Origin: Prochlorococcus sp. scB243_495L20
GTDB lineage: Bacteria; Cyanobacteriota; Cyanobacteriia; PCC-6307; Cyanobiaceae
Length of the DNA stretch: 64,000 bases
Reading direction: 5' to 3'
Assembly: GCA_000634215.1 (NCBI GenBank)
Contig: JFLX01000001.1
Span: 124,001-188,000, forward strand
The notes beneath the pieces are model-generated. The model saw only the letters and a list, made by a program, of their open reading frames with translations, was not told the DNA's origin and did no database searches. Position 1 is the stretch's first letter; each line of letters starts with the position of its first letter. A program made the position numbers and the translations under genes. Positions 26,302 to 36,247 of the stretch are shown here, piece after piece.

Positions 26302-27149
26302 CAGATATTACAACATGGATAGATGAATATCATAAAGGCTCAAGATTCGGCCTAAATGGGAAAACTCTAATTAAAAAAACCTCAAAATATCAAGAAATTA
26401 TTGTTATTGAAAATGAATATTATGGTAAAGCTTTAATGTTAGATGGTTGCTGGATGACATCATTAAAAGACGAGAAATATTATCATGAGTGTCTTGTGCA
26501 TCCTGCATTAAGTAGCAATGACGAAAAATCTAATGTACTAATTATTGGCGGTGGTGACGGTGGTACTGTAAGAGAATGCGTTAAATATTCTCAAATATCA
26601 AAAATTGATCTAGTAGAAATTGATGAGGAAGTAATCAAAATATCTAAAAAATTTCTTAAAGAAATTGCAGGCGAAGCATGGAATGACAAAAGATTAGAAA
26701 TACATATTGATGATGGCGTTAAATGGGTAAAAAAAACAAAAGATAATTTTTACGACGTTATATTTATAGATTGTTCAGATCCCTCAGAATTTTCAAATTT
26801 ATTATTTTCACATTCTTTTTATAAAGAATGTAAAAGAATACTTGCACCAAGGGGGATATTAGCAACTCAAAGCGAATCTCCTGAATCCTTCAAAAATATT
26901 CACATAAATATTTTGAAAAGCCTAAAAAATATATTTAAAGTTTCTGAAACTATGTATTCCTTTGTGCCTATATATCCAAGCGGTATTTGGAGTTGGACAT
27001 TTGCTTCTTCAGAAGATCTAAGTTTATCAAAGCAAAATTATGATGAAGTCGTAAAAATAGAAAAAGGATGTGAAATTTGGAATTTAAATTTTCAAAATGC
27101 AGCATTCAAAATGATGCCAAATAAAATTGTAAAAGAACTAGATTCATAA
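26298..27149 (+). CDS. speE: Spermidine synthase (polyamine aminopropyltransferase)
   Basis: A 283-residue enzyme that transfers the aminopropyl group of decarboxylated SAM to putrescine. The N-terminal strand domain contains MLDGCWMTSLKDEKYYHECLVHPAL, the SAM-binding loop is LIIGGGDGGTVRECV, then VEIDEEV, and the catalytic Asp segment FIDCSDPSEFSNLLFS. Length and order are normal. It overlaps mazG by 4 bases and ends one base before speB, making a compact mazG-speE-speB unit. Confidence 0.95.
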   Translation: MTDITTWIDEYHKGSRFGLNGKTLIKKTSKYQEIIVIENEYYGKALMLDGCWMTSLKDEKYYHECLVHPALSSNDEKSNVLIIGGGDGGTVRECVKYSQISKIDLVEIDEEVIKISKKFLKEIAGEAWNDKRLEIHIDDGVKWVKKTKDNFYDVIFIDCSDPSEFSNLLFSHSFYKECKRILAPRGILATQSESPESFKNIHINILKSLKNIFKVSETMYSFVPIYPSGIWSWTFASSEDLSLSKQNYDEVVKIEKGCEIWNLNFQNAAFKMMPNKIVKELDS

Positions 27150-27150
27150 G

Positions 27151-28032
27151 ATGACAAAAAATTTATTTGATAACGAAAATGCAATTTATATGGGAGCAAA
27201 AAGAAGTCCCGATAATTGCTCAATTGGTATATTTGGAGTTAATTATGACGGGACATGTTCGTTTAAACCAGGAGCAAGATTTGGTCCAGAAGCAATAAGA
27301 CAAGTCAGTTCTTGTTTAGAAACATATTGTCCAAAAATAAAAAAAGACTTAGAGGATATTATGTATGTTGATTTTGGATCAATACTAATTGATAAAAATG
27401 ACTCAAAGTCCGTTATTGAATCGGTTAAATCAGCAACAAATTATTTAATTAGTAAACGCCTTAGTCCTATTATGCTTGGCGGCGAACACTCTATTACAAG
27501 AGGTGCAATTGAAGCATTAGTAAAAAAATATCCAGATTTGATATTGGTTCAACTTGATGCTCATGCAGATTTAAGAGAATCATATATAGGAAATGAACAT
27601 AGTCATGCTTGTACTATGAAAAGGTGCTTAGAAGTGCTACCTGAAAAGAAAATTTTGCAAGTAGGAATTAGAAGTGGGACTAAGGAAGAATTTGAAATTA
27701 TGCATAACAACAACCAATTAGTTAACTTTTGTCCAGGCGGAAATGCATATGAGTTAAAACAAGCTCTTCTTCCATATGCTAAGTCTCCAATCTATTTAAC
27801 AATAGATTTAGATTGGTTTGATCCCAGTTTATTAGCAGGGACGGGCACTCCAGAACCGGGAGGATTTTTTTGGAATGATTTTGAAGAGATACTTAAAACT
27901 TTAAAAGACCTTAGAATCGTGGGATCAGATATTGTGGAATTATCTCCAGAAATTGATAGAAGCGGAGTAAGTAGCATAGTTGCAGCAAAAGTACTTAGAA
28001 GCTTAATTTTGTCATTAGAAATGATGCAATAA
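27151..28032 (+). CDS. speB: Agmatinase (ureohydrolase family)
   Basis: A 293-residue manganese ureohydrolase. Metal-binding motifs are GGEHSITRG, QLDAHADLRESY and IDLDWFDPSLLAGTGTPEPG, and the N-terminal SFKPGARFGPEAIRQ is standard. The enzyme would convert agmatine to putrescine and urea, feeding the adjacent spermidine synthase; that pairing argues for agmatinase over arginase or guanidinobutyrase, though sequence alone cannot exclude related substrates. Arginine decarboxylase is not in this window. gcvT begins 50 bases downstream. Confidence 0.9.
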   Translation: MTKNLFDNENAIYMGAKRSPDNCSIGIFGVNYDGTCSFKPGARFGPEAIRQVSSCLETYCPKIKKDLEDIMYVDFGSILIDKNDSKSVIESVKSATNYLISKRLSPIMLGGEHSITRGAIEALVKKYPDLILVQLDAHADLRESYIGNEHSHACTMKRCLEVLPEKKILQVGIRSGTKEEFEIMHNNNQLVNFCPGGNAYELKQALLPYAKSPIYLTIDLDWFDPSLLAGTGTPEPGGFFWNDFEEILKTLKDLRIVGSDIVELSPEIDRSGVSSIVAAKVLRSLILSLEMMQ

Positions 28033-28082
28033 AAAATTTCTAAACTAAAGTGTAGAAATACTAAATAGAAACTAAATATTTC

Positions 28083-29195
28083 ATGGATTTGCTAAAAAGT
28101 CCTCTTTATTCAAAATATGTTGAATCCAATGCAAAATTAGTGAATTTTGCAGGTTGGGAAATGCCCATATCATTTTCAGGATTAATTAAAGAACATGAAT
28201 CAGTTAGATATTCAGCAGGATTATTTGATATTTCTCACATGGGTGTGATTTCTATTAAAGGAATCAATCCAAAGGATTATATTCAAAAACTTTTTCCAAC
28301 TAATTTATACTCCTTTTATGAAGGTCAGGGGCTTTATACAGTAATGCTCAATGATAAAGGAGGAATAATAGATGACTTAATAATTTATGACCTTGGTATA
28401 CAAAAAAATGACATATCAGAATTATTGTTAATAGTTAATGCAAGTAGATATGAAGAAGATTTTCAGTGGATAAAAAATAATTTGAATATGTCTGAAATTG
28501 CGATAACAAACTTTAAAAAAGACAAAGTACTTTTAGCACTACAGGGGAAAAACTCATTCGGTTTATTTGAAGAATGGATTGAATCTTCGATCTCACATAT
28601 CCCTAACTTTGGATGCGAATATAAAATTTTTGAACATATTTCGCCTAAGGAAAAAATTTTCTTTTCAAAGACAGGCTATACGGGGGAAAATGGTCTAGAA
28701 ATACTTTTATCTAAAAAAGCAGCAATTAATTTATGGGATTTCTCAATTTCTAAAAATGTTGCACCTTGTGGTTTAGGAGCTAGAGATACTCTTAGACTTG
28801 AAGCAGGCATGCATCTTTATGGGCAAGACATAAATGAAGAAACTTCTCCATATGAAGCAGGGTTAGGATGGCTAGTACATCTAGAAAATAATCACGAATT
28901 CATTGGTAGAAGAGTTCTTGAAGAGCAGTCAAGATTAGGCATTCAAAAAAAGTTAGTTGGTCTCTCTATAAAAGGTAAAGCAATAGGAAGAAAAGGGTGC
29001 GCAGTGCTTAAAGGTGATGAGAATATTGGAACTATCACTAGCGGCAGTTGGTCTCCAACTAAACAACAAGCTATTGCTTTTGCATACATCAATACTTCGC
29101 ATGCCTTAATAAATAATGAAGTTCAAATATCAATAAGAGGCAAAAAATTCAAAGGGGTAATAACAAAGAGAGTGTTTTATAAAAAAAATTATTAA
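28083..29195 (+). CDS. gcvT: Aminomethyltransferase, glycine cleavage T protein
   Basis: A 370-residue folate-dependent enzyme that takes the aminomethyl group from GcvH, releasing ammonia and 5,10-methylene-tetrahydrofolate. Hallmarks: [46 protein letters not shown], the [11 protein letters not shown] segment, and [21 protein letters not shown] near residue 235. The C-terminal domain ends with [18 protein letters not shown]. It is separated from gcvP-gcvH by 18 kb and lies on the opposite strand. No glycine riboswitch fits in the 50-base gap upstream. Confidence 0.97.
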   Translation: MDLLKSPLYSKYVESNAKLVNFAGWEMPISFSGLIKEHESVRYSAGLFDISHMGVISIKGINPKDYIQKLFPTNLYSFYEGQGLYTVMLNDKGGIIDDLIIYDLGIQKNDISELLLIVNASRYEEDFQWIKNNLNMSEIAITNFKKDKVLLALQGKNSFGLFEEWIESSISHIPNFGCEYKIFEHISPKEKIFFSKTGYTGENGLEILLSKKAAINLWDFSISKNVAPCGLGARDTLRLEAGMHLYGQDINEETSPYEAGLGWLVHLENNHEFIGRRVLEEQSRLGIQKKLVGLSIKGKAIGRKGCAVLKGDENIGTITSGSWSPTKQQAIAFAYINTSHALINNEVQISIRGKKFKGVITKRVFYKKNY

Positions 29196-29250
29196 CTAAA
29201 TTTACCCTTAAAGAATTATTATAAGTTATTGATAAATAAATCATTCTTAG

Positions 29251-31047
29251 ATGAGAAACAAAATTTGCAAAGAACTCATAAACACAGATATTGGTAAATT
29301 AGTTAATTTATGCGGATGGGTAGATAGAAGAAGAGATCATGGTGGTGTAATTTTTATTGATTTAAGAGACCATAGTGGATTTCTACAAATAACAATTAAC
29401 CCCGATGATGGTGCAGATCTATTTAAACAGGCAGAAACTCTAAGAAATGAAACAGTAATAATGGTTAGCGGAATTCTTAACGAAAGGCCAAAAGATTCAA
29501 TAAATAAAAATTTAAGTACTGGAGAGTTAGAGCTTAAAGTTAAAGATTTGCAAATTCTCAACCAAATTAAAAAAAACCTACCTTTTCCAGTATCCATACA
29601 TGATTATGAAAATACAAAAGAGGAACTCAGATTAAAATATAGATACCTTGATCTAAGAAGAGGTAAATTACTAGAAAATTTAAAAACAAGACATAAAATT
29701 ATTAAGGTTGCTAGAGAATTTCTTGATAATTTTGGATTTACAGAAGTAGAGACTCCATTACTTACAAAATCAACTCCAGAAGGCGCTCGCGATTTTCTTG
29801 TTCCTGCTCGTCTTTCGAATGGAGAATTTTTCGCTCTACCTCAATCCCCGCAATTATTTAAACAACTTTTAATGGTAGGAGGCTTAGATAAGTATTATCA
29901 AATCGCAAAATGTTTCCGTGATGAAGACTTAAGGGCAGATAGACAGCCAGAGTTTACGCAATTAGATATTGAAATGAGCTTTATTAGTGAAGAAGAAATA
30001 ATCTCTTTTAATGAAAGTCTCATAAAAAAAATATGGAAAGAAGTATTAAATATTGATTTTGATAATGCTTTTCCAAGAATGTCATGGCAAGCAGCAATGA
30101 ATAATTACGGGACTGATAGACCAGACACTAGATATCAAATGTTATTAAAAGATTTAGGAGAAGTATTAGGTGATATTGGTTTTAATATTTTCACCAATGC
30201 AATTAAGTCTGGAGGTTCTATAAAATCCATAACAGTCAAAGAAGGTAATTTAAGTATTAGCAACGTAAGAATTAAACCCGGAGGTGATATCTTCCAAGTA
30301 GCTCAAGATGCAGGAGCTGGTGGTTTGGCCTTTATAAGGGTCAAAGGAGATGAGCTTGAAACTATTGGGGCAATTAAAAATAATCTAAATGAAGAGCATA
30401 TAGCTGATATTTTAAGAATCACCGAAGCGCAAGATGGAGACTTAATCCTCTTAGGTGCTGGAGATACACAAATTGTCAACCAGTCATTAGATAGAGTGAG
30501 GCAATACATCGCAAAAGACTTAAATCTCATAGATAAAAGTAAATGGAATTTCTTATGGGTAACTGATTTCCCGATGTTTGAGAGAAATGAAGAGGAAAAT
30601 AGATATGAAGCTTTACATCATCCTTTTTGTTCTCCAAAAAATATAAAATCTAAAGATCCTGAAAACATTCAAAAAGAAATCGAGGACTCTATAGCAAATG
30701 CTTATGACTTAGTTCTTAATGGCTTGGAATTAGGAGGTGGCTCTTTACGTATTCATGAAGCAAACTTGCAAAGAGAGGTTTTAAAAACGGTAGGACTTAC
30801 TGATAAAGAGATTGATGAAAAATTTGGATTTTTAATAGAAGCTTTAGAAATGGGTGCTCCTCCTCATGGTGGCATAGCATTTGGATTAGATCGAATTACC
30901 ATGCTGATCATTGGTGCAGAATCAATCAGAGAAACCATTGCTTTTCCAAAAAATCAACAAGCAAAATGTCTTCTCACAAATGCTCCTTCAAATGTCTCTG
31001 AATCACAATTAAAAGAATTAGATATTGAAATAACAATTGATGAATAA
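29251..31047 (+). CDS. aspS: Aspartyl-tRNA synthetase (bacterial type)
   Basis: A 598-residue class IIb synthetase, the length of bacterial AspRS with the GAD insertion. The N-terminal OB fold has [23 protein letters not shown]; motif 2 is [19 protein letters not shown]; motif 3 is [13 protein letters not shown]. It attaches aspartate to tRNA-Asp. The DHGG loop matches the non-discriminating type seen in Pseudomonas rather than E. coli's DLGS, so charging of tRNA-Asn is possible; this is inference. It sits between gcvT (55 bases) and pyrG (75 bases). Confidence 0.97.
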   Translation: MRNKICKELINTDIGKLVNLCGWVDRRRDHGGVIFIDLRDHSGFLQITINPDDGADLFKQAETLRNETVIMVSGILNERPKDSINKNLSTGELELKVKDLQILNQIKKNLPFPVSIHDYENTKEELRLKYRYLDLRRGKLLENLKTRHKIIKVAREFLDNFGFTEVETPLLTKSTPEGARDFLVPARLSNGEFFALPQSPQLFKQLLMVGGLDKYYQIAKCFRDEDLRADRQPEFTQLDIEMSFISEEEIISFNESLIKKIWKEVLNIDFDNAFPRMSWQAAMNNYGTDRPDTRYQMLLKDLGEVLGDIGFNIFTNAIKSGGSIKSITVKEGNLSISNVRIKPGGDIFQVAQDAGAGGLAFIRVKGDELETIGAIKNNLNEEHIADILRITEAQDGDLILLGAGDTQIVNQSLDRVRQYIAKDLNLIDKSKWNFLWVTDFPMFERNEEENRYEALHHPFCSPKNIKSKDPENIQKEIEDSIANAYDLVLNGLELGGGSLRIHEANLQREVLKTVGLTDKEIDEKFGFLIEALEMGAPPHGGIAFGLDRITMLIIGAESIRETIAFPKNQQAKCLLTNAPSNVSESQLKELDIEITIDE

Positions 31048-31093
31048 GAATATATATGGATGTTCTAAAAGTTTTTTGTTTAAATAAAATATA

Positions 31094-31113
31094 AGGAGGC
31101 TGTGCTTAATTAA
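31094..31113 (+). promoter_or_regulatory. Strong ribosome-binding site out of register with pyrG; possible 3-codon leader ORF
   Basis: AGGAGG at 31094-31099 is followed 23 bases later by the pyrG ATG, too far for ordinary initiation. A GTG at 31102 begins a 3-codon frame ending at TAA (31111-31113). CTTAATTAAG at 31105-31114 is a perfect 10-base palindrome. An in-frame stop at 31111 excludes a longer PyrG. The site may serve a leader peptide or an mRNA structure; this is inference. Confidence 0.4.
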
Positions 31114-31122
31114 GAATATTTA

Positions 31123-32733
31123 ATGTCAAAATTTGTATTTGTCACCGGAGGCGTAGTTTCTAGCATTGGTAAAGGAATTGTAGCTGCAAGCTTAGGAAGA
31201 TTATTAAAGTCTAGAGGATATAGTGTTTCAATATTAAAACTAGATCCATATCTAAATGTTGATCCAGGAACAATGAGTCCTTTCCAACACGGAGAAGTAT
31301 TTGTAACAGAAGATGGGGCTGAAACCGATTTAGATTTAGGTCACTATGAAAGATTCACTGATACTGCAATGACTAGGTTAAATAGTGTGACTACGGGATC
31401 TATTTATCAATCAGTTATAAATAAAGAACGAAGAGGTAGTTATAACGGTGGAACTGTGCAAGTAATACCTCACATAACGGGAGAAATAAGAGAAAGAATT
31501 CATAGAGTAGCGGCCAACAGCAATGCAGATATTATTATTACTGAAATTGGTGGAACAGTTGGTGATATTGAATCTTTGCCTTTTTTGGAGGCAATTAGAG
31601 AATTCAAAAATGATGTCAATAGGAACGATGTTGCATACATACACGTAACATTACTCCCTTACATCAAGACCTCTGGCGAAATAAAAACTAAACCAACACA
31701 ACATTCAGTGAAAGAATTAAGATCAATTGGAATTCAACCAGATTTACTTGTATGCCGAAGTGATAAACCAATAAATGAAGGTCTTAAAAAGAAACTTAGT
31801 GGTTTTTGCGGTGTCAGTATCAACTCTGTAATTGAAGCGCTAGATGCTGATAGTATTTATTCAGTACCTCTTTCTTTAAAAAAAGAAGGTTTATGCAGAG
31901 AAACCCTTAGTTATTTACACCTTGAAGATAAAAAATGTGATTTGAAAAATTGGGAGCAACTAATACACAACCTTAGAAATCCTGGAAATCCGATCAAAGT
32001 TGCTTTAGTAGGTAAATACATTGAACTTGGAGATGCATATTTATCCGTTGTTGAAGCTTTAAGACATGCATGCATTGAACAAAAGGCTTTATTAGATTTA
32101 CATTGGGTAAGTGCTGAAATGATAGAAAAAAATTCAGCAGAAACTTACTTAAATGAAGTTGATGCAATTGTCGTACCCGGGGGATTTGGGAATAGAGGAG
32201 TAAATGGAAAAATTTCGGCTATAAAATTTGCAAGAGAAAATAAAATTCCCTTTTTAGGTTTGTGTCTTGGTATGCAATGTGCAGTTATAGAATGGGCCAG
32301 GAATGTAGCTAATCTTCCAGATGCATCTAGTTCAGAACTAGACCCAAAAACTCCCAATCCAGTGATACATTTATTACCAGAACAAGAAGACGTAGTTGAT
32401 TTAGGCGGGACAATGAGACTTGGAGTTTATCCATGTAGATTGACAAAAAATACCACTGGAAAAAGCTTATATGATGAGGATGTTATTTATGAGAGACATC
32501 GACATAGATACGAATTTAATAATTACTACAAACAAAGTTTTTTAGATTCTGGATACAAAATTAGTGGTACATCTCCAGATGGCAGATTAGTTGAGTTAAT
32601 TGAGTTAGAAAATCATCCATACTTCTTAGCATGTCAATATCATCCTGAGTTTTTATCACGCCCTGGCAAACCTCATCCTTTATTTAAAGGTCTAATAAAA
32701 GCCTCTCAAGATAAATTAACTCAATCAAATTAA
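31123..32733 (+). CDS. pyrG: CTP synthase
   Basis: A 536-residue enzyme that aminates UTP to CTP with glutamine and ATP. The N-terminal synthetase domain starts [21 protein letters not shown], with the P-loop GKG and [20 protein letters not shown]. The C-terminal class I glutamine amidotransferase domain has PGGFGNRG, the nucleophile in [13 protein letters not shown] near residue 380, and the final [11 protein letters not shown]. In several bacteria pyrG is CTP-regulated through its leader; here the only notable feature is the misplaced AGGAGG site. queE follows after 18 bases. Confidence 0.98.
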   Translation: MSKFVFVTGGVVSSIGKGIVAASLGRLLKSRGYSVSILKLDPYLNVDPGTMSPFQHGEVFVTEDGAETDLDLGHYERFTDTAMTRLNSVTTGSIYQSVINKERRGSYNGGTVQVIPHITGEIRERIHRVAANSNADIIITEIGGTVGDIESLPFLEAIREFKNDVNRNDVAYIHVTLLPYIKTSGEIKTKPTQHSVKELRSIGIQPDLLVCRSDKPINEGLKKKLSGFCGVSINSVIEALDADSIYSVPLSLKKEGLCRETLSYLHLEDKKCDLKNWEQLIHNLRNPGNPIKVALVGKYIELGDAYLSVVEALRHACIEQKALLDLHWVSAEMIEKNSAETYLNEVDAIVVPGGFGNRGVNGKISAIKFARENKIPFLGLCLGMQCAVIEWARNVANLPDASSSELDPKTPNPVIHLLPEQEDVVDLGGTMRLGVYPCRLTKNTTGKSLYDEDVIYERHRHRYEFNNYYKQSFLDSGYKISGTSPDGRLVELIELENHPYFLACQYHPEFLSRPGKPHPLFKGLIKASQDKLTQSN

Positions 32734-32751
32734 TATTCTTTATTTTTTTGA

Positions 32752-33429
32752 ATGAAAATGACAAATTTTTTACCCTTAGTCGAACAATTTCATTCATTAC
32801 AAGGTGAAGGTTATCACGCTGGAAAAAGTGCTTTTTTTGTAAGATTAGCCGGATGTAAAGTTGGATGTTCTTGGTGCGATACCAAAAATTCATGGGATGA
32901 GAAAAAATACCCTTCAATATCAATTGAAAAAATAATAGATCGCATAAAAATTGCCAGAGAAAGCGGAGCATCTTTTTGCGTTATTACAGGTGGAGAACCT
33001 TTACAGCATAACTTAGATAATTTTTGCAAAGCCATAAAAAGAATGACGATGGGAGAAGAACAAAAGCCAATGAAGATTCATATTGAGACAAGTGGAGTTA
33101 ACTCGATATCAGGAAGCTATGACTGGATTACTCTATCTCCTAAAAGACACTCACCTCCAAAAAATTATTTTTTAAAAAACTGTAATGAAATCAAAATAAT
33201 CATAAATGAAATAGAAGATATTGAATTTGCTATTCAAATAAAAAAAGAAACTTTAAAACATTATCAACTCTCTAAAAGTGAAGATGGCTTAAAAAAAGAA
33301 GATAAAATTTTTTATTTACAGCCAGCATGGAACAATGCGAATGGTTTTTCTCTTGCTATTGATTTCGTAAAAAATAACCCAGATTGGAAATTAAGCCTTC
33401 AAACTCACAAATACTTAAAAATTAATTGA
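32752..33429 (+). CDS. queE: 7-carboxy-7-deazaguanine synthase (radical SAM)
   Basis: A 225-residue radical SAM enzyme. The iron-sulfur motif is CKVGCSWCDTK (CxxxCxxC) at about residues 35-42, preceded by FHSLQGEGYHAGKSAFFVRLAG, and followed by the glycine-rich VITGGEPLQ. It turns 6-carboxytetrahydropterin into 7-carboxy-7-deazaguanine, the substrate of QueC encoded 6 bases downstream. Together they give preQ0 for queuosine tRNA modification or other deazapurines. QueD and QueF are not in this window. Confidence 0.95.
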   Translation: MKMTNFLPLVEQFHSLQGEGYHAGKSAFFVRLAGCKVGCSWCDTKNSWDEKKYPSISIEKIIDRIKIARESGASFCVITGGEPLQHNLDNFCKAIKRMTMGEEQKPMKIHIETSGVNSISGSYDWITLSPKRHSPPKNYFLKNCNEIKIIINEIEDIEFAIQIKKETLKHYQLSKSEDGLKKEDKIFYLQPAWNNANGFSLAIDFVKNNPDWKLSLQTHKYLKIN

Positions 33430-33435
33430 AATCAT

Positions 33436-34110
33436 ATGACTCTTAAAAATAAATCGATAGTAGTTTTATTATCTGGAGGTTTAGATTCTTCTACAGTTAC
33501 TGGTATCGCAAAAACATCTGAAGCTAAAATTTTTGGCCTTTCATTTGACTACGGTCAACGCCATAAAAAAGAATTAAATTCTGCATCAATAATTGCAAAA
33601 CACTTTGATATCGAAGAATTTAAAATCATTAAGCTTGACTTATCTTTATGGGGAGGCTCGTCATTAACTGATACTAAAAAAAATATTCCAATAGAAGGAA
33701 TACAAACTAATATAATTCCTAGTACTTATGTTCCTGGGAGAAATACTATATTTATTTCCGTTGCACTAAGTTATGCCGAAGCAATAGATGCTGATTTTAT
33801 AGGATTAGGAGTTAATGCACTAGATTATTCTGGTTATCCAGATTGCAGGCCTGACTACATTAAAAAATTTCAAGAATTAGCAAATTTAGCTAATAAAAGA
33901 GGAAGAGAAAATAATCCAATAAAACTTTGGACACCACTATTAGATTTAAATAAAGAGGAAATTATTAAATTAGCTTTTGATAATCATGTCCCTTTAGATA
34001 AAACATGGAGTTGTTATTCGGGTAATTCAAAACCATGCGGTAAGTGTGATAGCTGCAGAATTAGAAATGCCGCTTATGAAAAATGGCTTAATAACAATAA
34101 TAAAAAATGA
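33436..34110 (+). CDS. queC: 7-cyano-7-deazaguanine (preQ0) synthase
   Basis: A 224-residue PP-loop ATPase. The motif LLSGGLDSSTVTG is at residues about 12-24; the GLSFDYGQRHKKE segment and VPGRNTIFISVALSYAEA follow. The C-terminal zinc site is CYSGNSKPCGKCDSCRIR, with four cysteines. QueC converts 7-carboxy-7-deazaguanine to preQ0 using ATP and ammonia. The stop overlaps the pabB start by 4 bases, so queE-queC-pabB and the aminotransferase gene form a tight cluster. Confidence 0.96.
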   Translation: MTLKNKSIVVLLSGGLDSSTVTGIAKTSEAKIFGLSFDYGQRHKKELNSASIIAKHFDIEEFKIIKLDLSLWGGSSLTDTKKNIPIEGIQTNIIPSTYVPGRNTIFISVALSYAEAIDADFIGLGVNALDYSGYPDCRPDYIKKFQELANLANKRGRENNPIKLWTPLLDLNKEEIIKLAFDNHVPLDKTWSCYSGNSKPCGKCDSCRIRNAAYEKWLNNNNKK

Positions 34111-35423
34111 AAATAAAAAAAATAATTCTAGAAAAATGGATGGATCCAGGACTGATTACGCATCATCTGGCAAAAAAATTCGGAGATAAAGGATTAGCTT
34201 GGCTAGACAGTGATGGCAATGATAATGGGGAATGGTCAATAATAGGAATTAAACCAAAAAAAATAATCCAATCAAGAGATATCAATAACTTAGACAAAAC
34301 TAATAATCCATTTAACAATTTAAAAAATATTGAAAAAGGATTTTGGATCGGATGGTTAAGTTATGAAGCTGGAGTTTACTTAGAACCTAAAAACCCATGG
34401 CGAAAATCTAATATGGCAACTTTATGGATTGCATCATATGATCCAATCATTAAATGTAATCTAATAAAAAAAGAAATAATTATCGAAGGCACAAACTCAT
34501 CTGAACTGATGAATTATAAAAACATAATCAACAACATAAAAAATATTGAAGAAGAACATATTATTACAACAAATTTAAATTTTGATTTTTCAAAAATAAA
34601 TTTGGACGAAATGGCTGAAAAATTTCAGAAAAATATTCTAAAATTGAAAAAATTAATTTCCCTAGGGGATATATTTCAAGCAAACCTAACAACTAAATGC
34701 GAAATTGAATCCTCTAAAGAATATAATCCTCTAGATATTTATTTGAAAATAAGAAGGAAATTAAGAGCTCCTTTTGGAGGAATAATAATAAATAACGATA
34801 ATCATAAAGAGGCTGTATTGTCTACCTCGCCAGAAAGATTTATAAAAATAGATAATAAAAATTTTGTAGAATCAAGACCTATCAAAGGAACTAGATCCAG
34901 AGATAAGGATTTAAATCAAGACGCACTTAATGCTATCGATTTAATAACGAACGAAAAAGATAGAGCCGAAAATATTATGATTGTTGACCTAATAAGAAAT
35001 GATTTAAGTAAAGTTTGCGAAACAGGAAGTATTATGGTGCCTGAAATATTAAAACTTGAAAGTTTCTTAAAAGTTCATCATCTAACTTCAGTAATTAGAG
35101 GTAAATTAAAAAAAGAGAAGAACTGGATTGATTTACTTAAAGCTTGTTGGCCTGGGGGCTCTATAACTGGAGCACCTAAATTAAGATCATGCCAGAGACT
35201 GTTTGAATTAGAAGAAAATGAGCGTGGACCATACTGTGGCTCATTTTTGAAGCTTGACTGGAATGGAGAATTTGACAGCAATATACTAATAAGATCATTT
35301 TTAATTAAAGACAAAAAAATCAATATATATGCTGGTTGCGGAATAGTTATTGACTCAAACCCTGAAGAGGAAACTAATGAACTAAAGTGGAAACTTTTAC
35401 CGTTAATTGATTCACTAAAATGA
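34107..35423 (+). CDS. pabB: Aminodeoxychorismate synthase component I
   Basis: A 438-residue chorismate-utilising enzyme. The C-terminal catalytic domain shows IFQANLTTKCEIE, STSPERFI, ESRPIKGTRSR, IMIVDLIRNDLSKVC and GGSITGAPKLRS, the standard set for PabB/TrpE. The N-terminal region has GWLSYEAGVYLEP. The KGTR lysine is typical of PabB, where it forms a covalent intermediate, while TrpE uses a different residue. The aminotransferase gene downstream supports PABA rather than anthranilate synthesis. A PabA-type amidotransferase is not in this window. Confidence 0.92.
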   Translation: MKIKKIILEKWMDPGLITHHLAKKFGDKGLAWLDSDGNDNGEWSIIGIKPKKIIQSRDINNLDKTNNPFNNLKNIEKGFWIGWLSYEAGVYLEPKNPWRKSNMATLWIASYDPIIKCNLIKKEIIIEGTNSSELMNYKNIINNIKNIEEEHIITTNLNFDFSKINLDEMAEKFQKNILKLKKLISLGDIFQANLTTKCEIESSKEYNPLDIYLKIRRKLRAPFGGIIINNDNHKEAVLSTSPERFIKIDNKNFVESRPIKGTRSRDKDLNQDALNAIDLITNEKDRAENIMIVDLIRNDLSKVCETGSIMVPEILKLESFLKVHHLTSVIRGKLKKEKNWIDLLKACWPGGSITGAPKLRSCQRLFELEENERGPYCGSFLKLDWNGEFDSNILIRSFLIKDKKINIYAGCGIVIDSNPEEETNELKWKLLPLIDSLK

Positions 35424-36247
35424 TTGAAACATTAGGCTGGCACAAGGATCAATGGTTGGATATTGATAGAATATTTATTGCAGCTAATAATAGAGGATTA
35501 AAATTTGCTGATGGTATATTTGAAACCATTTTGATAAAAGAAAGCAAGCCTATTCTTTTTAATGAACATCTCAAAAGGTTAGAAAAAAGTAGCAAGATAT
35601 TAAATATTAATCTCAAAATAAATAAATTAACCTTGAGACAACTTATTCAAGATGGAATTAGAAAGTTATCGCTTAAAAATGATCAATTTGCTTCAGTAAG
35701 AATAAACTATAGTCGAGGAACTAATGAAGGTCGAAAACTAACTATTGATAGCACTTCAGAAACAAAAGATTTGGATAATTTATGGCTTGAGTTCTATACA
35801 ATCAAACCAAATTTTAATCCGATAAGCGTTTGCATTAGTCAAACGGAAAAAATAAATGAATTCAGTCTAATAAGTAAATGCAAAACATTTTCATATAATC
35901 AGGCAATACAAGTTTTAAAAGAGGCTAATGAAAAATCATTTGATGATTCTATCCTGTTGAATACGTCAGGTGAACTTTGTTGTGGAAGTACATTTAATCT
36001 TCTAATTAAAAGAAATAATCAATGGATAACTCCTAGAAAAGAGAGCGGCTGTTTAGAGGGTATTATGGTTTCTAAAGCTTTAAAATTGAAAATTGCAAAA
36101 GAAGAATTAATTCCTCCAGAATTTCAAAATGATGACATAATAATTGCAATTAATAGCTTATCTTGCAGACAAATTAATCAAGTTAACGATTTAAAGCTTA
36201 AAACTAAATTCGATCCAATTTACTTTTGGGATTTATTATATAGTTGA
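35420..36247 (+). CDS. pabC: Class IV aminotransferase, probable aminodeoxychorismate lyase
   Basis: A 275-residue fold-type IV PLP protein. Signs are AANNRGLKFADGIFETILI, LFNEHLKRLEKS, the probable PLP lysine in ISKCKTFSYNQA, and the cofactor-binding LLNTSGELCCGSTFNLLIKR, with CLEGIMVSKAL. It would release pyruvate from aminodeoxychorismate to give 4-aminobenzoate for folate. The assignment rests on the 4-base overlap with pabB; D-amino acid or branched-chain aminotransferases share these motifs. The last 28 bases overlap the convergent cobA. Confidence 0.82.
   Translation: MIETLGWHKDQWLDIDRIFIAANNRGLKFADGIFETILIKESKPILFNEHLKRLEKSSKILNINLKINKLTLRQLIQDGIRKLSLKNDQFASVRINYSRGTNEGRKLTIDSTSETKDLDNLWLEFYTIKPNFNPISVCISQTEKINEFSLISKCKTFSYNQAIQVLKEANEKSFDDSILLNTSGELCCGSTFNLLIKRNNQWITPRKESGCLEGIMVSKALKLKIAKEELIPPEFQNDDIIIAINSLSCRQINQVNDLKLKTKFDPIYFWDLLYS

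Noticed and set aside
28033-28082. Glycine riboswitch before gcvT
   Set aside because: Only 50 bases are available and no GC-rich paired elements or aptamer consensus are present; the gcvP and gcvH gaps are shorter still.
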